NCBI GenBank assembly: GCA_902363825.1
Contig: CABJBK010000003.1
Coordinates: 62,001-126,000 of the forward strand
Direction: 5' to 3'
DNA length: 64,000 bases
Source: Lachnospiraceae bacterium
Lineage (GTDB): Bacteria > Bacillota > Clostridia > Lachnospirales > Lachnospiraceae
Shown here: positions 32,310 through 42,546 of the stretch, piece after piece
Position numbering within the stretch: the stretch's first letter is position 1
Layout of the letters: each line of letters opens with the position of its first letter
The notes under the pieces: generated by a model
What the model was told of the DNA's origin: nothing
The model's database searches: none
The model's input: the letters and a program-made list of their open reading frames with translations, nothing else
Program-made: the position numbers and the translations under genes

Positions 32310-33974
32310 ATGAATCAATATGCACTGTTACATACACCGGATTCCAGATATTGTTTCGCAACCGGCAAAAAGGAACTGGTGATCCGGCTTCGGACAGCGA
32401 AGGAAGACCGGGACATCCGGGTGTTTTTAGTCTATGGCGTGAAATATGAATTTCAGATGAAACAAAACGAGATCGAAATGCATGTGCATTATGAAGACGG
32501 TCTGTATCAGTATTATGAAAAAAAACTGGAACTTGAGGATGTAAGGCTTGCCTATATCTTCCGCATTGAGGAAAATGGAAAGGAGTATTATTACAGTGAG
32601 GACGGACTGACGGAGACCTACTGTTTCCCGGAGGCGTTTTACAATTTCTTCCAGATGCCGTATATCAACACGAATGACCGGTTAAAGACGGTGGACTGGA
32701 TGCGGAAAGCCGTCTTTTATCAGATCTTTATTGACCGTTTCCGGCAGGGGAATCTGACCAAGGATACCTCGTATATCAATATGAAATGGGGAGATCTGCC
32801 AACACCGAAGAGCTTTGCCGGCGGGGACATCCGGGGGATCATTGAAAAACTGGATTATTTAAAGGAGCTTGGGATCAACGCGGTCTATCTGACCCCGATC
32901 TTTCAGTCGATCTCGAATCACAAGTACGATATCCGGGATTACAGAAAAGTAGACCCGCAGTTTGGAAGTCTTTCTGATGTGAAGGAACTGGTACAAAAAG
33001 CGCATGGGATGGGCATCCGCATTGTGATGGACGCGGTGTTCAATCACTGCAGCATGGAGATGGAAGAATTTGAAGATGTCTTAAAAAATGGAAAGGAATC
33101 GCCCTATTACGAGTGGTTTCTGATCGACGGGGATTACCCGGATCCGGAGCGGATGAATTATGAATGTTTTGCTTCCTGTAATTATATGCCAAAGCTCAAT
33201 ACCGCAAACGCAGGAGTGCAGGAATTTCTGTTAAAAATCGCGGCGTACTGGATCAAAGAGGCGGATATCGACGGGTGGCGGTTAGATGTGTCCGATGAGG
33301 TGTCGCATGATTTCTGGAGGCGCTTCCGCAAGGAGGTCAAACAGTTAAAGAAGGACTGCGTGATCATCGGAGAGAACTGGCATGACGCCTATCCGTATCT
33401 GATGGGCGATCAGTATGACAGCATTATGAATTACGCGTTTACCAAAGCCTGCCTCGATTATTTCGCGCGTGGGAAATTTGATGCCAGACAGATGGCGGAA
33501 AAATTAAACGGAAACCTGATGCGGAATACAGAACCGGTCAACGACATGATGCTAAACCTTTTAGATTCACATGACACACACCGTTTTTATACGGAGATCG
33601 GAAAAAATAAAAAAAGACTGCTTGCAGCCATTGCCTTGCTGGTAGTATTTCCGGGGGCGGCATGCATCTATTACGGAACGGAGATCTGCATGGAGGGCGG
33701 TTACGACCCGGATTCGAGGAGATGCTTTGACTGGGAGGAATCCCACTGGGACTGCGCAGTCATGCAGGAGATCAAAAAGCTGCTGGCATTAAAACAAAAA
33801 CCGGTGTTACAGTATGGAACTGTAAAAATAAAAGAAGAAGAGAAAATGCTTTTCGTAGAACGAAAGTATAAAAAAGACAGACTGATACTGCGGATCAATC
33901 TGACAAAAGAAACGCGGCAGGGTATAGACCCGGACGGTTATCAGATCATGGAAGAACAGGGGGAGATGGCATGA
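32310..33974 (+). CDS. GH13 alpha-glucosidase/neopullulanase-type enzyme
   Basis: Cytoplasmic glycoside hydrolase family 13 enzyme acting on alpha-glucan oligosaccharides; no signal peptide. An N-terminal beta domain (about 1-120, CBM34-like) precedes the catalytic barrel. Catalytic residues are visible: nucleophile Asp326 (GWRLDVSD), acid/base Glu355 (IIGENWH), and stabilising Asp422 (LDSHDTHR), plus region I DAVFNHC. This N-domain plus YQIFIDRF is typical of neopullulanase/cyclomaltodextrinase (GH13_20). The length of 554 residues fits. ATG 32310 is preferred over 32280. The binding-protein gene overlaps its end by four bases, so they are co-expressed. Confidence 0.9.
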   Translation: MNQYALLHTPDSRYCFATGKKELVIRLRTAKEDRDIRVFLVYGVKYEFQMKQNEIEMHVHYEDGLYQYYEKKLELEDVRLAYIFRIEENGKEYYYSEDGLTETYCFPEAFYNFFQMPYINTNDRLKTVDWMRKAVFYQIFIDRFRQGNLTKDTSYINMKWGDLPTPKSFAGGDIRGIIEKLDYLKELGINAVYLTPIFQSISNHKYDIRDYRKVDPQFGSLSDVKELVQKAHGMGIRIVMDAVFNHCSMEMEEFEDVLKNGKESPYYEWFLIDGDYPDPERMNYECFASCNYMPKLNTANAGVQEFLLKIAAYWIKEADIDGWRLDVSDEVSHDFWRRFRKEVKQLKKDCVIIGENWHDAYPYLMGDQYDSIMNYAFTKACLDYFARGKFDARQMAEKLNGNLMRNTEPVNDMMLNLLDSHDTHRFYTEIGKNKKRLLAAIALLVVFPGAACIYYGTEICMEGGYDPDSRRCFDWEESHWDCAVMQEIKKLLALKQKPVLQYGTVKIKEEEKMLFVERKYKKDRLILRINLTKETRQGIDPDGYQIMEEQGEMA

Positions 33975-35443
33975 AAAGAAGAATGATCGCGCTGGTGCTT
34001 ACGACAGCGCTTATGGGAAGCATGGTCAGTGGATGCGGAGCGGCAGACACCGCGCAGGAAAAAACAGTGGATGAGGAAACGGAGACGGGACAGACCAACG
34101 GCGTGTTTACCGGGGAACTCGAAAAAAATGTGACGATCCAGGTACTTGAAAATGATACGGCAATCTCCAAGGGATATTTTAAGGAACTGATCGAAGCGTT
34201 CAATGAGGCGTATAAAGATGAGGGGATACAGGCGGTGGACGCGAATATGGATCAGTATCTGGATCTTGCCAATGACGGTCCTTACGGTTATGGTCCGGAT
34301 GTGCTGTATCAGGCGAATGATGTCATCATGCAGTACGCCGAGGGCAAGCATATCTATCCGCTCCCGGCAGAAAAACTGGATTGTTACGACGCGATCCCGG
34401 ATGCCGCGTGGGATGCCTATAAGGTCAGTGTGGACGGAAACACCTATACCTGTGGCGTTCCGGTGAATGTGCAGGCGCCGATGCTATATTACCGCGCGGA
34501 TCTGCTGCCGGAGGACTGGGAAAGCAGCTGGGACGCGGATCAAAACGGCGTCCCGGATATGGTCGAAAATTTCAACAGCCTGTATGCGTTTTCGGCTGCC
34601 CGTCATGCGGAGGATCCGGGGACTTACGGATATATGAAGTCGCTCAGCGATATGTATTTTTCCAGTGGATTTTTATTGTCCTATGGGGGATATATTTTCG
34701 GAAAGGACAACACGGATCCGTCGGACATCGGATTTGCCGCCGGGGAGTCGGAAAAGGGAGCCTGGGTATTGAGTCAGCTTGCGGGAGTGATGAATGAGGA
34801 CTGTATCGATGATACGATCACGACCAATGCGTACAGCAAGCTTGCGGATGGAACGTATTTTGCAACGATCTCAACGCCGGATGTCTATTCCACGTTTCTC
34901 GATGAGCTGGTAAAGCAGTATGAGACAGAGGGGCTTTCCCACGAAGAAGCAGAGACAAAGGCAAAAGAAAATCTGGTGATGACCTCACTGCCCAAACTTC
35001 CGGAGAGCGGAGATCTCACGGAGGAAGATCCGGCATGGATCGATACGAAGACCATGGGCGGTGTAAACGGTTACGCCATCAGCGCTTACACCAAGGCGCC
35101 GAACGCCTGCCTCGCGTTTGTGGATTTTGCGACGAGTTATGAAATGATGATAAAGAGAAGTGAAATGCTTGGGATCGCGCCGGCGCGGGAGGATGTGGCA
35201 AAAGCAGCGGGTGGTACGGCAGAGGAACTGTTTTCGCGTCTGGAGGACGGAAATATCATTTTAATGCCGTCCGTAAAGGAAGTTTCCCAGATCTGGACAC
35301 CGGGGCAGACCTTTTTCATCGATCTGGCAAAAGACGTATTCCGGCCGGAGAATGAAAAGAAATACAAAGACACCGCCGCGATGAAGGCCGGGTTAGAGGA
35401 TATGAGTGAACAGATCTACAACGCAATCTTTACCTTAGAATAG
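33971..35443 (+). CDS. malE: Maltodextrin-binding lipoprotein (ABC transporter)
   Basis: Extracellular solute-binding protein family 1, 490 residues, with lipobox SGC (Cys22). It has the typical binding-protein opening VTIQVLENDTAISKGYFKELIEAFNEAYKDEGI, GYGPDVLYQANDVIMQYA and the closing KTMGGVNGYAISAYTKAPNACLAFVDFATSYEMM. Linked to two MalF/MalG-like permeases and a GH13 enzyme, so the substrate is probably maltodextrin. No ATPase is encoded here, as usual for MsmX-dependent systems. Overlaps the GH13 gene by four bases; GGGGGAG precedes the ATG. Confidence 0.88.
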   Translation: MKRRMIALVLTTALMGSMVSGCGAADTAQEKTVDEETETGQTNGVFTGELEKNVTIQVLENDTAISKGYFKELIEAFNEAYKDEGIQAVDANMDQYLDLANDGPYGYGPDVLYQANDVIMQYAEGKHIYPLPAEKLDCYDAIPDAAWDAYKVSVDGNTYTCGVPVNVQAPMLYYRADLLPEDWESSWDADQNGVPDMVENFNSLYAFSAARHAEDPGTYGYMKSLSDMYFSSGFLLSYGGYIFGKDNTDPSDIGFAAGESEKGAWVLSQLAGVMNEDCIDDTITTNAYSKLADGTYFATISTPDVYSTFLDELVKQYETEGLSHEEAETKAKENLVMTSLPKLPESGDLTEEDPAWIDTKTMGGVNGYAISAYTKAPNACLAFVDFATSYEMMIKRSEMLGIAPAREDVAKAAGGTAEELFSRLEDGNIILMPSVKEVSQIWTPGQTFFIDLAKDVFRPENEKKYKDTAAMKAGLEDMSEQIYNAIFTLE

Positions 35444-35456
35444 AAAGAGCAAAAAA

Positions 35457-36776
35457 ATGAAAGAAAAAGCAGTTAATTTTAAAAATGCGTTTCGGGACAG
35501 TGACTGGAGAGTAAAGCTCTCCGCTGTCCTCATGGGCGCAGGGCAGTTTTTATACGGCTGCCGGATCAAAGGGATCCTGTTCTTACTTGTGGAAGTCGGG
35601 ATGATCTATTATGTGGCGGCGCGAGGGATCGGGGATCTCATCGGATTTTTTACCCTGGGGACACAAAAAGCGGATCCGTGGCTTGGGGTTGCGGGAGACA
35701 ATTCCGTTATCATGCTCTTAATGGGGATCTTCGCATGGATCGTGCTGTTTTCCTTTTTTTATCTGTACCGGCTGAATTTAAAGGATGCATACCGGATCCA
35801 AAAGCAGGTGGAACAGGGAAAGAAGCCGGACACCTTTAAAAAAGAGATCATCCGGCTGTTTGACCGGAAGTTTTATGTTTTCGTGCTGGCGCTTCCGGTG
35901 ATCGGCGTATGTATCTTTAATGTGCTGCCGATCATCTTTATGATCCTGATCGCGTTTACGAACTATGGAGGAAGCGTGGTTCCGCCGGAACTGGTGGACT
36001 GGATCGGGCTTGGCAATTTTAAAAAGCTGATCGTGCTGTCGAAATTCGCACCGACCTTTTTTAAGATCCTTGGCTGGAACCTGCTCTGGGCAGTTACTTC
36101 CACGGCGCTTAATTATTTCGCGGGACTCGGGCTTGCGCTGCTCCTTAATAAAAAATGTGTGAAGGGCAAAGCATTCTGGCGGGCATTTCCGGTGCTTGCC
36201 TATGCGGTTCCGGGTTTTATCACCCTGCTCGCGTTTAAGTTTATGTTTTCCTATGGCGGACCGATCAATCAGCTGATCGTGGGAGCAGGCGGCAGTGCGG
36301 TGGGATTTCTGGATATTGACGCAAAGTGGAGCGCACGCCTCATTGGACTTCTTGTCAACTGCTGGATCAGCGTTCCGTCGATCATGCTGCTTGCGACCGG
36401 ACATTTGTCCAATTTTGACGAGACGCTCTATGAGGCGGCGAGGATTGACGGCGCAGGCAGATTTGCCCGTTTCCGGAAACTGACGCTTCCGTTCATGCTC
36501 TTTGCGACGATGCCGGTGCTGCTCTCCCAGTTTATTGGAAATTTTAACAATTTTGGTATTTTCTATTTCCTGCGGGGCGGTCTTTATATGGACGGATATT
36601 TTCTGGCGAGTGATACGGATCTTTTGATCAACTGGCTGTACAATCTGTCGATCGACAACAATTACTACAGCATAGGAGCGGCGATCAGCCTGATCATCTT
36701 CCTGATCACATCCGCGATCTCACTTGTAGTTTACATAAAATCACCGTCTTACAGAGAGGAGGATACGTTTCAATGA
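35457..36776 (+). CDS. malF: Maltodextrin ABC transporter permease, MalF type
   Basis: Membrane subunit of 439 residues, with extra N-terminal hydrophobic segments (about 20-105) before the usual six-helix core. EAA loop visible as YEAARIDGAGRFARFRKLTLP (about 326-346), matching the MalF class. The long N-terminal part including GAGQFLYGCRIKGILFLLVEVG is shared with the second copy at 62125. It follows malE by 13 nt and overlaps malG by four bases. Confidence 0.9.
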   Translation: MKEKAVNFKNAFRDSDWRVKLSAVLMGAGQFLYGCRIKGILFLLVEVGMIYYVAARGIGDLIGFFTLGTQKADPWLGVAGDNSVIMLLMGIFAWIVLFSFFYLYRLNLKDAYRIQKQVEQGKKPDTFKKEIIRLFDRKFYVFVLALPVIGVCIFNVLPIIFMILIAFTNYGGSVVPPELVDWIGLGNFKKLIVLSKFAPTFFKILGWNLLWAVTSTALNYFAGLGLALLLNKKCVKGKAFWRAFPVLAYAVPGFITLLAFKFMFSYGGPINQLIVGAGGSAVGFLDIDAKWSARLIGLLVNCWISVPSIMLLATGHLSNFDETLYEAARIDGAGRFARFRKLTLPFMLFATMPVLLSQFIGNFNNFGIFYFLRGGLYMDGYFLASDTDLLINWLYNLSIDNNYYSIGAAISLIIFLITSAISLVVYIKSPSYREEDTFQ

Positions 36777-37624
36777 TCGAAAAAAAGAAAAGACAGATCC
36801 GTATCGGGGAAGCGGTGGATACCGGCGCAACATATGCGGTACTGCTTCTTGTGGCAGCCATCTTCTTTTTTCCCTGCCTGTGGCTGATCCTGGCATCATT
36901 TTCAAAATCGGGAAGCATTTATTCGTTTGACGGATTTTTCCCGAAAACATACAGCATGGATACATTCCGCAAACTGTTTACCGATACTTCACTTTACAAT
37001 TACCCGAGGTGGTTTAAAAACACGCTGTATGTCGCGGCGGGAAGCTGTATCCTCGGAACATTTCTTACGATCTTAACGGCGTATACAATGTCACGTTTTA
37101 CGTTCCGGGCAAGAAAACCGCTGATGAAAGCAACTATGGTGCTTGGGATGTTCCCTTCCTTTATGGGAATGACGGCGGTGTATCTTCTGATGACCCAGTT
37201 CGGACTGATCAACCGGCTCACCGGACTGATCCTCATTTACGCTGCGGGTGCGCCGATGGGATATCTCACGCAGAAAGGCTTCTTTGACACGATCCCGAAA
37301 GCAATCGATGAGGCGGCAAAGATCGATGGCGCGACGAACATGCAGGTGTTCTTAAAGATCAACCTGCCGCTTTCGAGGCCGATCATCGTTTATACGGCAC
37401 TGACTTCGTTTACCTGGCCATGGAGCGATTTTATCCTGCCGAAACTTCTGTTAAAGGAGAAGGATCTCTATACCGTCGCGGTCGGGCTGATGAGTCTCGA
37501 TGAGACGGAATTCGCGAGATTTGCGGCGGGAAGCGTATTTATCGCGGTGCCGATCGTTTTACTGTATTTCTGCCTGGTGAAAGATATGGTGGACGGCATG
37601 GCATCCGGCGCGGTCAAAGGTTGA
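36773..37624 (+). CDS. malG: Maltodextrin ABC transporter permease, MalG type
   Basis: Second permease, 283 residues, six membrane segments. EAA loop DEAAKIDGATNMQVFLKINLP (about 181-201) and the MalG-type opening AAIFFFPCLWLILASFSKSGSIYSFDGFFPKTYSMDTFRKLFTD are clear. It overlaps malF by four bases. It is the last gene of this transport operon, followed by 117 nt before proS without a recognisable terminator. Confidence 0.92.
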   Translation: MIEKKKRQIRIGEAVDTGATYAVLLLVAAIFFFPCLWLILASFSKSGSIYSFDGFFPKTYSMDTFRKLFTDTSLYNYPRWFKNTLYVAAGSCILGTFLTILTAYTMSRFTFRARKPLMKATMVLGMFPSFMGMTAVYLLMTQFGLINRLTGLILIYAAGAPMGYLTQKGFFDTIPKAIDEAAKIDGATNMQVFLKINLPLSRPIIVYTALTSFTWPWSDFILPKLLLKEKDLYTVAVGLMSLDETEFARFAAGSVFIAVPIVLLYFCLVKDMVDGMASGAVKG

Positions 37625-37741
37625 TGCACGGAGCAAAAATTAACAGTTGACGGAAGCGCGTTTTTGGTGGAAAATATAAGGGAGATTATTTATCCGCAAG
37701 GAATAAAATAAATTGCGACAGTATTAAGGAGATAAAAAGAA

Positions 37742-39181
37742 ATGGCAAAAGAAAAGAAACTCGTAGAAGCGATCACTTCCATGGAGGAGGATTTCGCGCA
37801 ATGGTATACCGACGTTGTGAAAAAGGCAGAACTGATGGATTACTCATCTGTCAGAGGCTGTATGATCTTCAAGCCGGCTGGATATGCCATCTGGGAAAAC
37901 ATCCAGAAAGAACTGGACCGAAGATTTAAAGAGACCGGTGTTGAAAATGTATACATGCCGCTCTTTATCCCGGAAAGCCTCCTCGAAAAAGAAAAAGATC
38001 ATGTGGAGGGGTTTGCGCCGGAAGTGGCATGGGTGACGCAGGGCGGACTGAACGAGCTGCCGGAGCGTCTGTGTGTCAGACCGACATCCGAGACACTTTT
38101 CTGTGATTTCTATAAAAATATCGTACATTCCTATCGTGACCTGCCAAAGGTATACAACCAGTGGTGTTCGGTTGTGCGCTGGGAGAAAGAGACCCGTCCG
38201 TTCCTGCGTTCCAGAGAGTTCTTATGGCAGGAAGGACACACTGCGCACGCGACAGCAGAGGAAGCAAAGGAGAGAACCATCCAGATGCTCAATCTGTATG
38301 CGGATTTCTGCGAGCAGGTACTGGCGATCCCGGTGATCCGTGGACAGAAGACCGAGAAAGAAAAATTCGCGGGAGCAGAGGCAACCTATACGATCGAGGC
38401 ACTGATGCATGACGGAAAGGCACTGCAGTCCGGAACCAGCCACAACTTCGGAGACGGATTTGCAAAGGCATTTGGCATTCAGTATACCGATAAGGACAAT
38501 ACATTAAAATATGTACATCAGACTTCCTGGGGTATGACGACCCGTCTGATCGGCGCGCTGATCATGGTACACGGCGATAATGACGGTCTGGTACTGCCGC
38601 CGCATATCGCGCCGGTACAGGCGATGGTCATTCCGATCCAGCAGCACAGGGAAGGTGTGCTTGACAAGGCAGAAGAAGTAAGAGAACGCCTTGGAAAGGT
38701 ATGCCGCGCGAAACTGGATGACTCGGATAAGAGCCCGGGATGGAAATTCTCCGAACAGGAGATGCGCGGTATCCCGGTTCGTGTGGAACTTGGACCGAAG
38801 GATATCGAGGCAGGAAAGTGCGTGGTTGTCCGCAGAGATACCAGAGAAAAGATCGAGGTTGCGCTCGATGAACTGGAAGTAAAAGTACCGGAGATCTTGG
38901 AGACGATCCAGAAAGATATGTATGAGCGCGCGAAGAAGCATCGTGACGCGCATATCTGGGATGCACACAATTACGATGAATTTAAGGATATCGCGGAGAA
39001 CAAGCCGGGATTTATCCGTGGAATGTGGTGTGAGGACCGCGCGTGCGAGGACAAGATCAAGGAAGAACTCGCAGTAACATCCAGATGTATGCCGTTTGAA
39101 GATCAGGAACAGATCTCAGATGTGTGTGTATGCTGTGGAAAGCCGGCACATAAGCTGGTATATTGGGGAAAGGCTTACTAA
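37742..39181 (+). CDS. proS: Prolyl-tRNA synthetase, short (ProS type 3) form
   Basis: Class II aminoacyl-tRNA synthetase that attaches proline to tRNA-Pro. The 479-residue length without the INS editing domain and the C-terminal zinc-binding-like tail ([19 protein letters not shown]) mark the archaeal/eukaryal-like form. Motif 2 region is [24 protein letters not shown] (about 155-178), and RPTSETLF (about 110-118) is visible. Lacking the editing domain, such bacteria depend on separate YbaK/ProX enzymes; a YbaK-like gene is at 6713. No T-box leader was found in the 117 nt upstream. AAGGAG precedes the start. Confidence 0.95.
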   Translation: MAKEKKLVEAITSMEEDFAQWYTDVVKKAELMDYSSVRGCMIFKPAGYAIWENIQKELDRRFKETGVENVYMPLFIPESLLEKEKDHVEGFAPEVAWVTQGGLNELPERLCVRPTSETLFCDFYKNIVHSYRDLPKVYNQWCSVVRWEKETRPFLRSREFLWQEGHTAHATAEEAKERTIQMLNLYADFCEQVLAIPVIRGQKTEKEKFAGAEATYTIEALMHDGKALQSGTSHNFGDGFAKAFGIQYTDKDNTLKYVHQTSWGMTTRLIGALIMVHGDNDGLVLPPHIAPVQAMVIPIQQHREGVLDKAEEVRERLGKVCRAKLDDSDKSPGWKFSEQEMRGIPVRVELGPKDIEAGKCVVVRRDTREKIEVALDELEVKVPEILETIQKDMYERAKKHRDAHIWDAHNYDEFKDIAENKPGFIRGMWCEDRACEDKIKEELAVTSRCMPFEDQEQISDVCVCCGKPAHKLVYWGKAY

Positions 39182-39237
39182 AGAAAAAGCCGGTGCATGG
39201 CGCAAAAAACAGGAGACAGGGAATATGAGGTGGTCGC

Positions 39238-42200
39238 ATGGTAGAGAAGTATTACGAAGGAATCATTGAACAGGTCTATGGAAGGATCGGCGGACATGCG
39301 GGAAATATGACACTGGCGCGGTACAGTAACGATTTTTCAATCGAGGATCTTACGATACCGCAGCGCGTCAGAGACCAGAAGGACGTGTTCGTCTGGTCTT
39401 ATGAGTTTGATCCGAGTGAGATGTCAGGCCCCTATGAGCCGTTTTTAGACCTGATCTTTGCCATGTTTGAAGAACAGGGCGGACAGAACTTTGATGAATT
39501 CTTAGAGGAAAACGATATCTATTATCTTCACAGGCAGATGCTCCGCTCTTATCGAAAGGGCGGATTCTGCCGGCGTGAAGAGGGGCTGATCCTGGGAGAG
39601 ATCGAGTATGAGCAGGAATGTATGACAGAGGGGATCCTGCGCATGCTCCTTTCGCTTTCAGAGAAAAAGCCGTGTCTTATTATCTTAAACCGGATCCAGC
39701 TGGCGGCGGGGACGACGCTCACGCTGCTTGACCGGCTTCTGGAAGAAGAAAAAGCAAAAAACATCGGAGTGGTGCTTGGGGTGAACGATCTGATCCACAT
39801 CCCGGAGCATGTGCTTCCCGTCTGGGACCGGCTGATGGAGCGCTTAAAAGACGAGAGTCAGGTCTTCCATATCGGGACGACAGACGCGGTGCGCAAAAAA
39901 CAGTTTTCGGCGGATATTTTCAAAAAAGAAGAATCCTTAAAGAAGATCACCAACCTGGTGCAGCTGATGGATTTTTCCCAGGCACTTTATTATCTTGACA
40001 GCGTAGACCGCAAGATCAAATTTGAGAATCTGACCTTAAATGATGATCTGCATTTTGAACTTTGGGCACAGTATTGCTGGGCGGCAATGTACTCCATGGA
40101 TCTTTCCAAGGCACTTGAAATATGTGAAGAGCTTACAGATCTAAGGACGACATTTTCCTCGGATATTCGGATGCTCTTTTATTATTACCTCACCGGTAAC
40201 GTTTTCATGTACCAGGGACGGCTGTTTGACGCGGTTGAGTACGCAAAAAAAAGTCAGAAATGCGCAGAAAAAGCCGGCAGTGAAAAATGGGTGTTTTTAA
40301 GTGAACTTTTAGAGGTTCAGGCGAGGATGTCCGGCTGGTATAATATCTTTTTCTGTGCGCAGAATGTGGATATCAGTGACGAACTGATCGAAAAGCTGAT
40401 CCGCTACAATTATAAGAATCATCTTGCCTATATTTATGTCTACGCGTATGACAACAAGCCGGAGATCGTGGCGCGGGCATATAAGTCCGAAGCGCAGCTG
40501 CTCTATTTCAGCAAGGGTGTAGCGCTCGCGAAGGAGATCGGAAACGAGGAGCTTGTATACAGCGCGTATCAGAAAAATATTATGCTCGCGTCCACGAACG
40601 GAATGTATGAGATCTCGATCCTTTACTCTGTCCGGACGTTTGAGTCTATGAAGAATAAACATTCCTTAAAGGCGGGACGTATCTACAGCGGGCTCGGGTA
40701 CAACCTGGGTGCTCTTGGAAAGACCAAAGAGGCGGTCCGGTACTTTAAGAAAGCAGTTCAGATCTTTTATGATCTGAATCGGCCGCAGGATATTGCGGAA
40801 GTATTCTACAATATGTCCTTAAACTGCATTCAGATGCGCGATTACAGACAGGCGATCGAGTACCTGACGCTCTGCATGAAGACGATCGAAAAGTTGCAGT
40901 TAAACAGTCTGCGTGTCTGTAATATCTCAAAACTGTACGGAATCCTTGCGCTTTGCAGCGTGCTGACCGGAAACCGCTTCAACTGCGAGCGGTATCTGTT
41001 AAGCTGTAAACAGTTTTTGAATTATGTTCTCGAAAAAGAGGATACCGATGAGATCGGAAGCATCCATGATTACGCGAAATGTGATGATGACATGTTTTTA
41101 TACTATTTCGCGCAGGCATTACTGGATGTAATGGAAGAAAAAGAGACAGAAGCGGCGAAGGATTATGAGATCGCGGAGCGCCATCTGCGGCAGGCGGAGG
41201 GAAACCAGTTCTTCTGTTACCGGCTGTTCCGAGAGAGCCGGATTCAGTTCTACCAGTCGGTGGGAAGGCTGGAGCTGCGTGACAATGAGCGTGAGCTGTT
41301 AAAACAGTATGAAGAGACGGAAAAACGCCTCGATCTCGAAGAAAGCTTAAAAGTGCTGGAACATGTCGGCCTGAGTCAGGATGAAGGCACAGAGATTTCG
41401 ATGCATAAGATCAATGACCTGATCAGCCAGGAGGGCATTTACCGTGCGTATCAGCAGAAAAAACGCCAGATGGATTTCATTTCGGTGTGGCAGAAACTGA
41501 TCGATGTGACGGATGTATCGGCGAAAACGATGATGGAGACCGTTATGAAGACGTTCCTTTATCATTTTTCCGTGGATAAGGCGCTCTATATCCGTTATCA
41601 GGAGGGAAAAGGGCAGATCCTCTTTAACAATACCGAGGTTAAGATCACGGCGGAATGCCAGCGCTTTCTGGCGGACTGTTTTGAGGAAGATCCGCGTGGA
41701 TTTGCGGTCTCAAAGATCAGCAGCAACTACTCCGCGCATCTGAATATCATATCGTTATTCGGGGAAGATAAAGTATGTTCCATGGTTGCGGTTCCGTTTA
41801 TGAATAACGGAAAACCGGAGAGCATTCTGATCGCCTACGTCCTCATGAAGGACAACTGGCATTCCTCGGTCAACCGCTATATGCTGGATGAAGATGATCT
41901 GCGTGTTTATGAACTGCTGTTTCGAGAGGTGCAGTATTCCCTGAACCGTCTGGATGCGTATGAGAAAGTCTATGAGATGAATATGAAGCTTTACCAGTCG
42001 GCGATCACGGATCAGCTGACCGGCATTTACAACCGCAAGGGCTTTTATATGCGCATCGAGGAGATCATGAAAGAGATCGCGGAGAAAGACCAGAAAAAAA
42101 GTTTTGCGCTCATGTTTATTGATTTGGATAACTTTAAGGGATATAATGATACTTTCGGACATGATGTCGGCGATCTGATCTTAAAGGAGATGGCCGGGAT

Positions 42201-42537
42201 CTTCCGTGAAGTCTGTGGAAGAGAGGGATTTGTCTCACGTTACGGAGGGGATGAATTTATCGTATTCATAAAGAATAACCGGAAGCAGACCTTAGAGAAA
42301 AAAGCAAAACAGATCTATGAGCGGATCGCGGAGCGTGACGGTTTTAAAAAGGAGATCGAGCGGTATCTCGGCAGAACGATCACACTGCCGCCGGATAAAA
42401 AGATTTCCTGTTCGATCGGTATCGCGGGCTCGGACGAGGTGCGGAATGAGGAAGACATCAACCGGCTGATTAAACAGGCGGACAATCTGCTCTATCAGAT
42501 CAAGACAACGTCCAAAGGACGGTATATATTCATGTAG
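39238..42537 (+). CDS. Large TPR diguanylate cyclase with degenerate ATPase-like N-terminus
   Basis: A 1099-residue cytoplasmic protein, without membrane segments. The N-terminal part (about 1-220) resembles AAA/STAND ATPases of the MalT/AfsR type, but no P-loop is visible. A long helical repeat region (about 250-700) contains TPR units such as GRIYSGLGYNLGALGKTKEAVRYFKKAVQIFYDL. A GAF-like part (about 760-900) follows, then a GGDEF domain: DQLTGIYNRKGFYMR (about 920) and YGGDEF at 1002-1007. The RxxD inhibitory site is absent. It should make cyclic di-GMP in response to protein or ligand binding. The start GTG-free ATG 39238 follows AGGTGG. It is followed by cca after nine bases. Confidence 0.88.
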   Translation: MVEKYYEGIIEQVYGRIGGHAGNMTLARYSNDFSIEDLTIPQRVRDQKDVFVWSYEFDPSEMSGPYEPFLDLIFAMFEEQGGQNFDEFLEENDIYYLHRQMLRSYRKGGFCRREEGLILGEIEYEQECMTEGILRMLLSLSEKKPCLIILNRIQLAAGTTLTLLDRLLEEEKAKNIGVVLGVNDLIHIPEHVLPVWDRLMERLKDESQVFHIGTTDAVRKKQFSADIFKKEESLKKITNLVQLMDFSQALYYLDSVDRKIKFENLTLNDDLHFELWAQYCWAAMYSMDLSKALEICEELTDLRTTFSSDIRMLFYYYLTGNVFMYQGRLFDAVEYAKKSQKCAEKAGSEKWVFLSELLEVQARMSGWYNIFFCAQNVDISDELIEKLIRYNYKNHLAYIYVYAYDNKPEIVARAYKSEAQLLYFSKGVALAKEIGNEELVYSAYQKNIMLASTNGMYEISILYSVRTFESMKNKHSLKAGRIYSGLGYNLGALGKTKEAVRYFKKAVQIFYDLNRPQDIAEVFYNMSLNCIQMRDYRQAIEYLTLCMKTIEKLQLNSLRVCNISKLYGILALCSVLTGNRFNCERYLLSCKQFLNYVLEKEDTDEIGSIHDYAKCDDDMFLYYFAQALLDVMEEKETEAAKDYEIAERHLRQAEGNQFFCYRLFRESRIQFYQSVGRLELRDNERELLKQYEETEKRLDLEESLKVLEHVGLSQDEGTEISMHKINDLISQEGIYRAYQQKKRQMDFISVWQKLIDVTDVSAKTMMETVMKTFLYHFSVDKALYIRYQEGKGQILFNNTEVKITAECQRFLADCFEEDPRGFAVSKISSNYSAHLNIISLFGEDKVCSMVAVPFMNNGKPESILIAYVLMKDNWHSSVNRYMLDEDDLRVYELLFREVQYSLNRLDAYEKVYEMNMKLYQSAITDQLTGIYNRKGFYMRIEEIMKEIAEKDQKKSFALMFIDLDNFKGYNDTFGHDVGDLILKEMAGIFREVCGREGFVSRYGGDEFIVFIKNNRKQTLEKKAKQIYERIAERDGFKKEIERYLGRTITLPPDKKISCSIGIAGSDEVRNEEDINRLIKQADNLLYQIKTTSKGRYIFM

Positions 42538-42546
42538 GAGGAAGGC

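Noticed and set aside
37625..37741. T-box leader before proS
   Set aside because: The gap is only 117 nt and shows no T-box consensus and no terminator, so there is no room for a T-box.
38504..38970. Three overlapping minus-strand frames opposite proS
   Set aside because: proS has continuous family similarity across this stretch; the antisense frames have no recognisable domain or ribosome site.
42190..42260. Inhibitory RxxD site in the GGDEF domain
   Set aside because: The residues at the expected distance before GGDEF do not read R-x-x-D, so product inhibition by this site is not supported.
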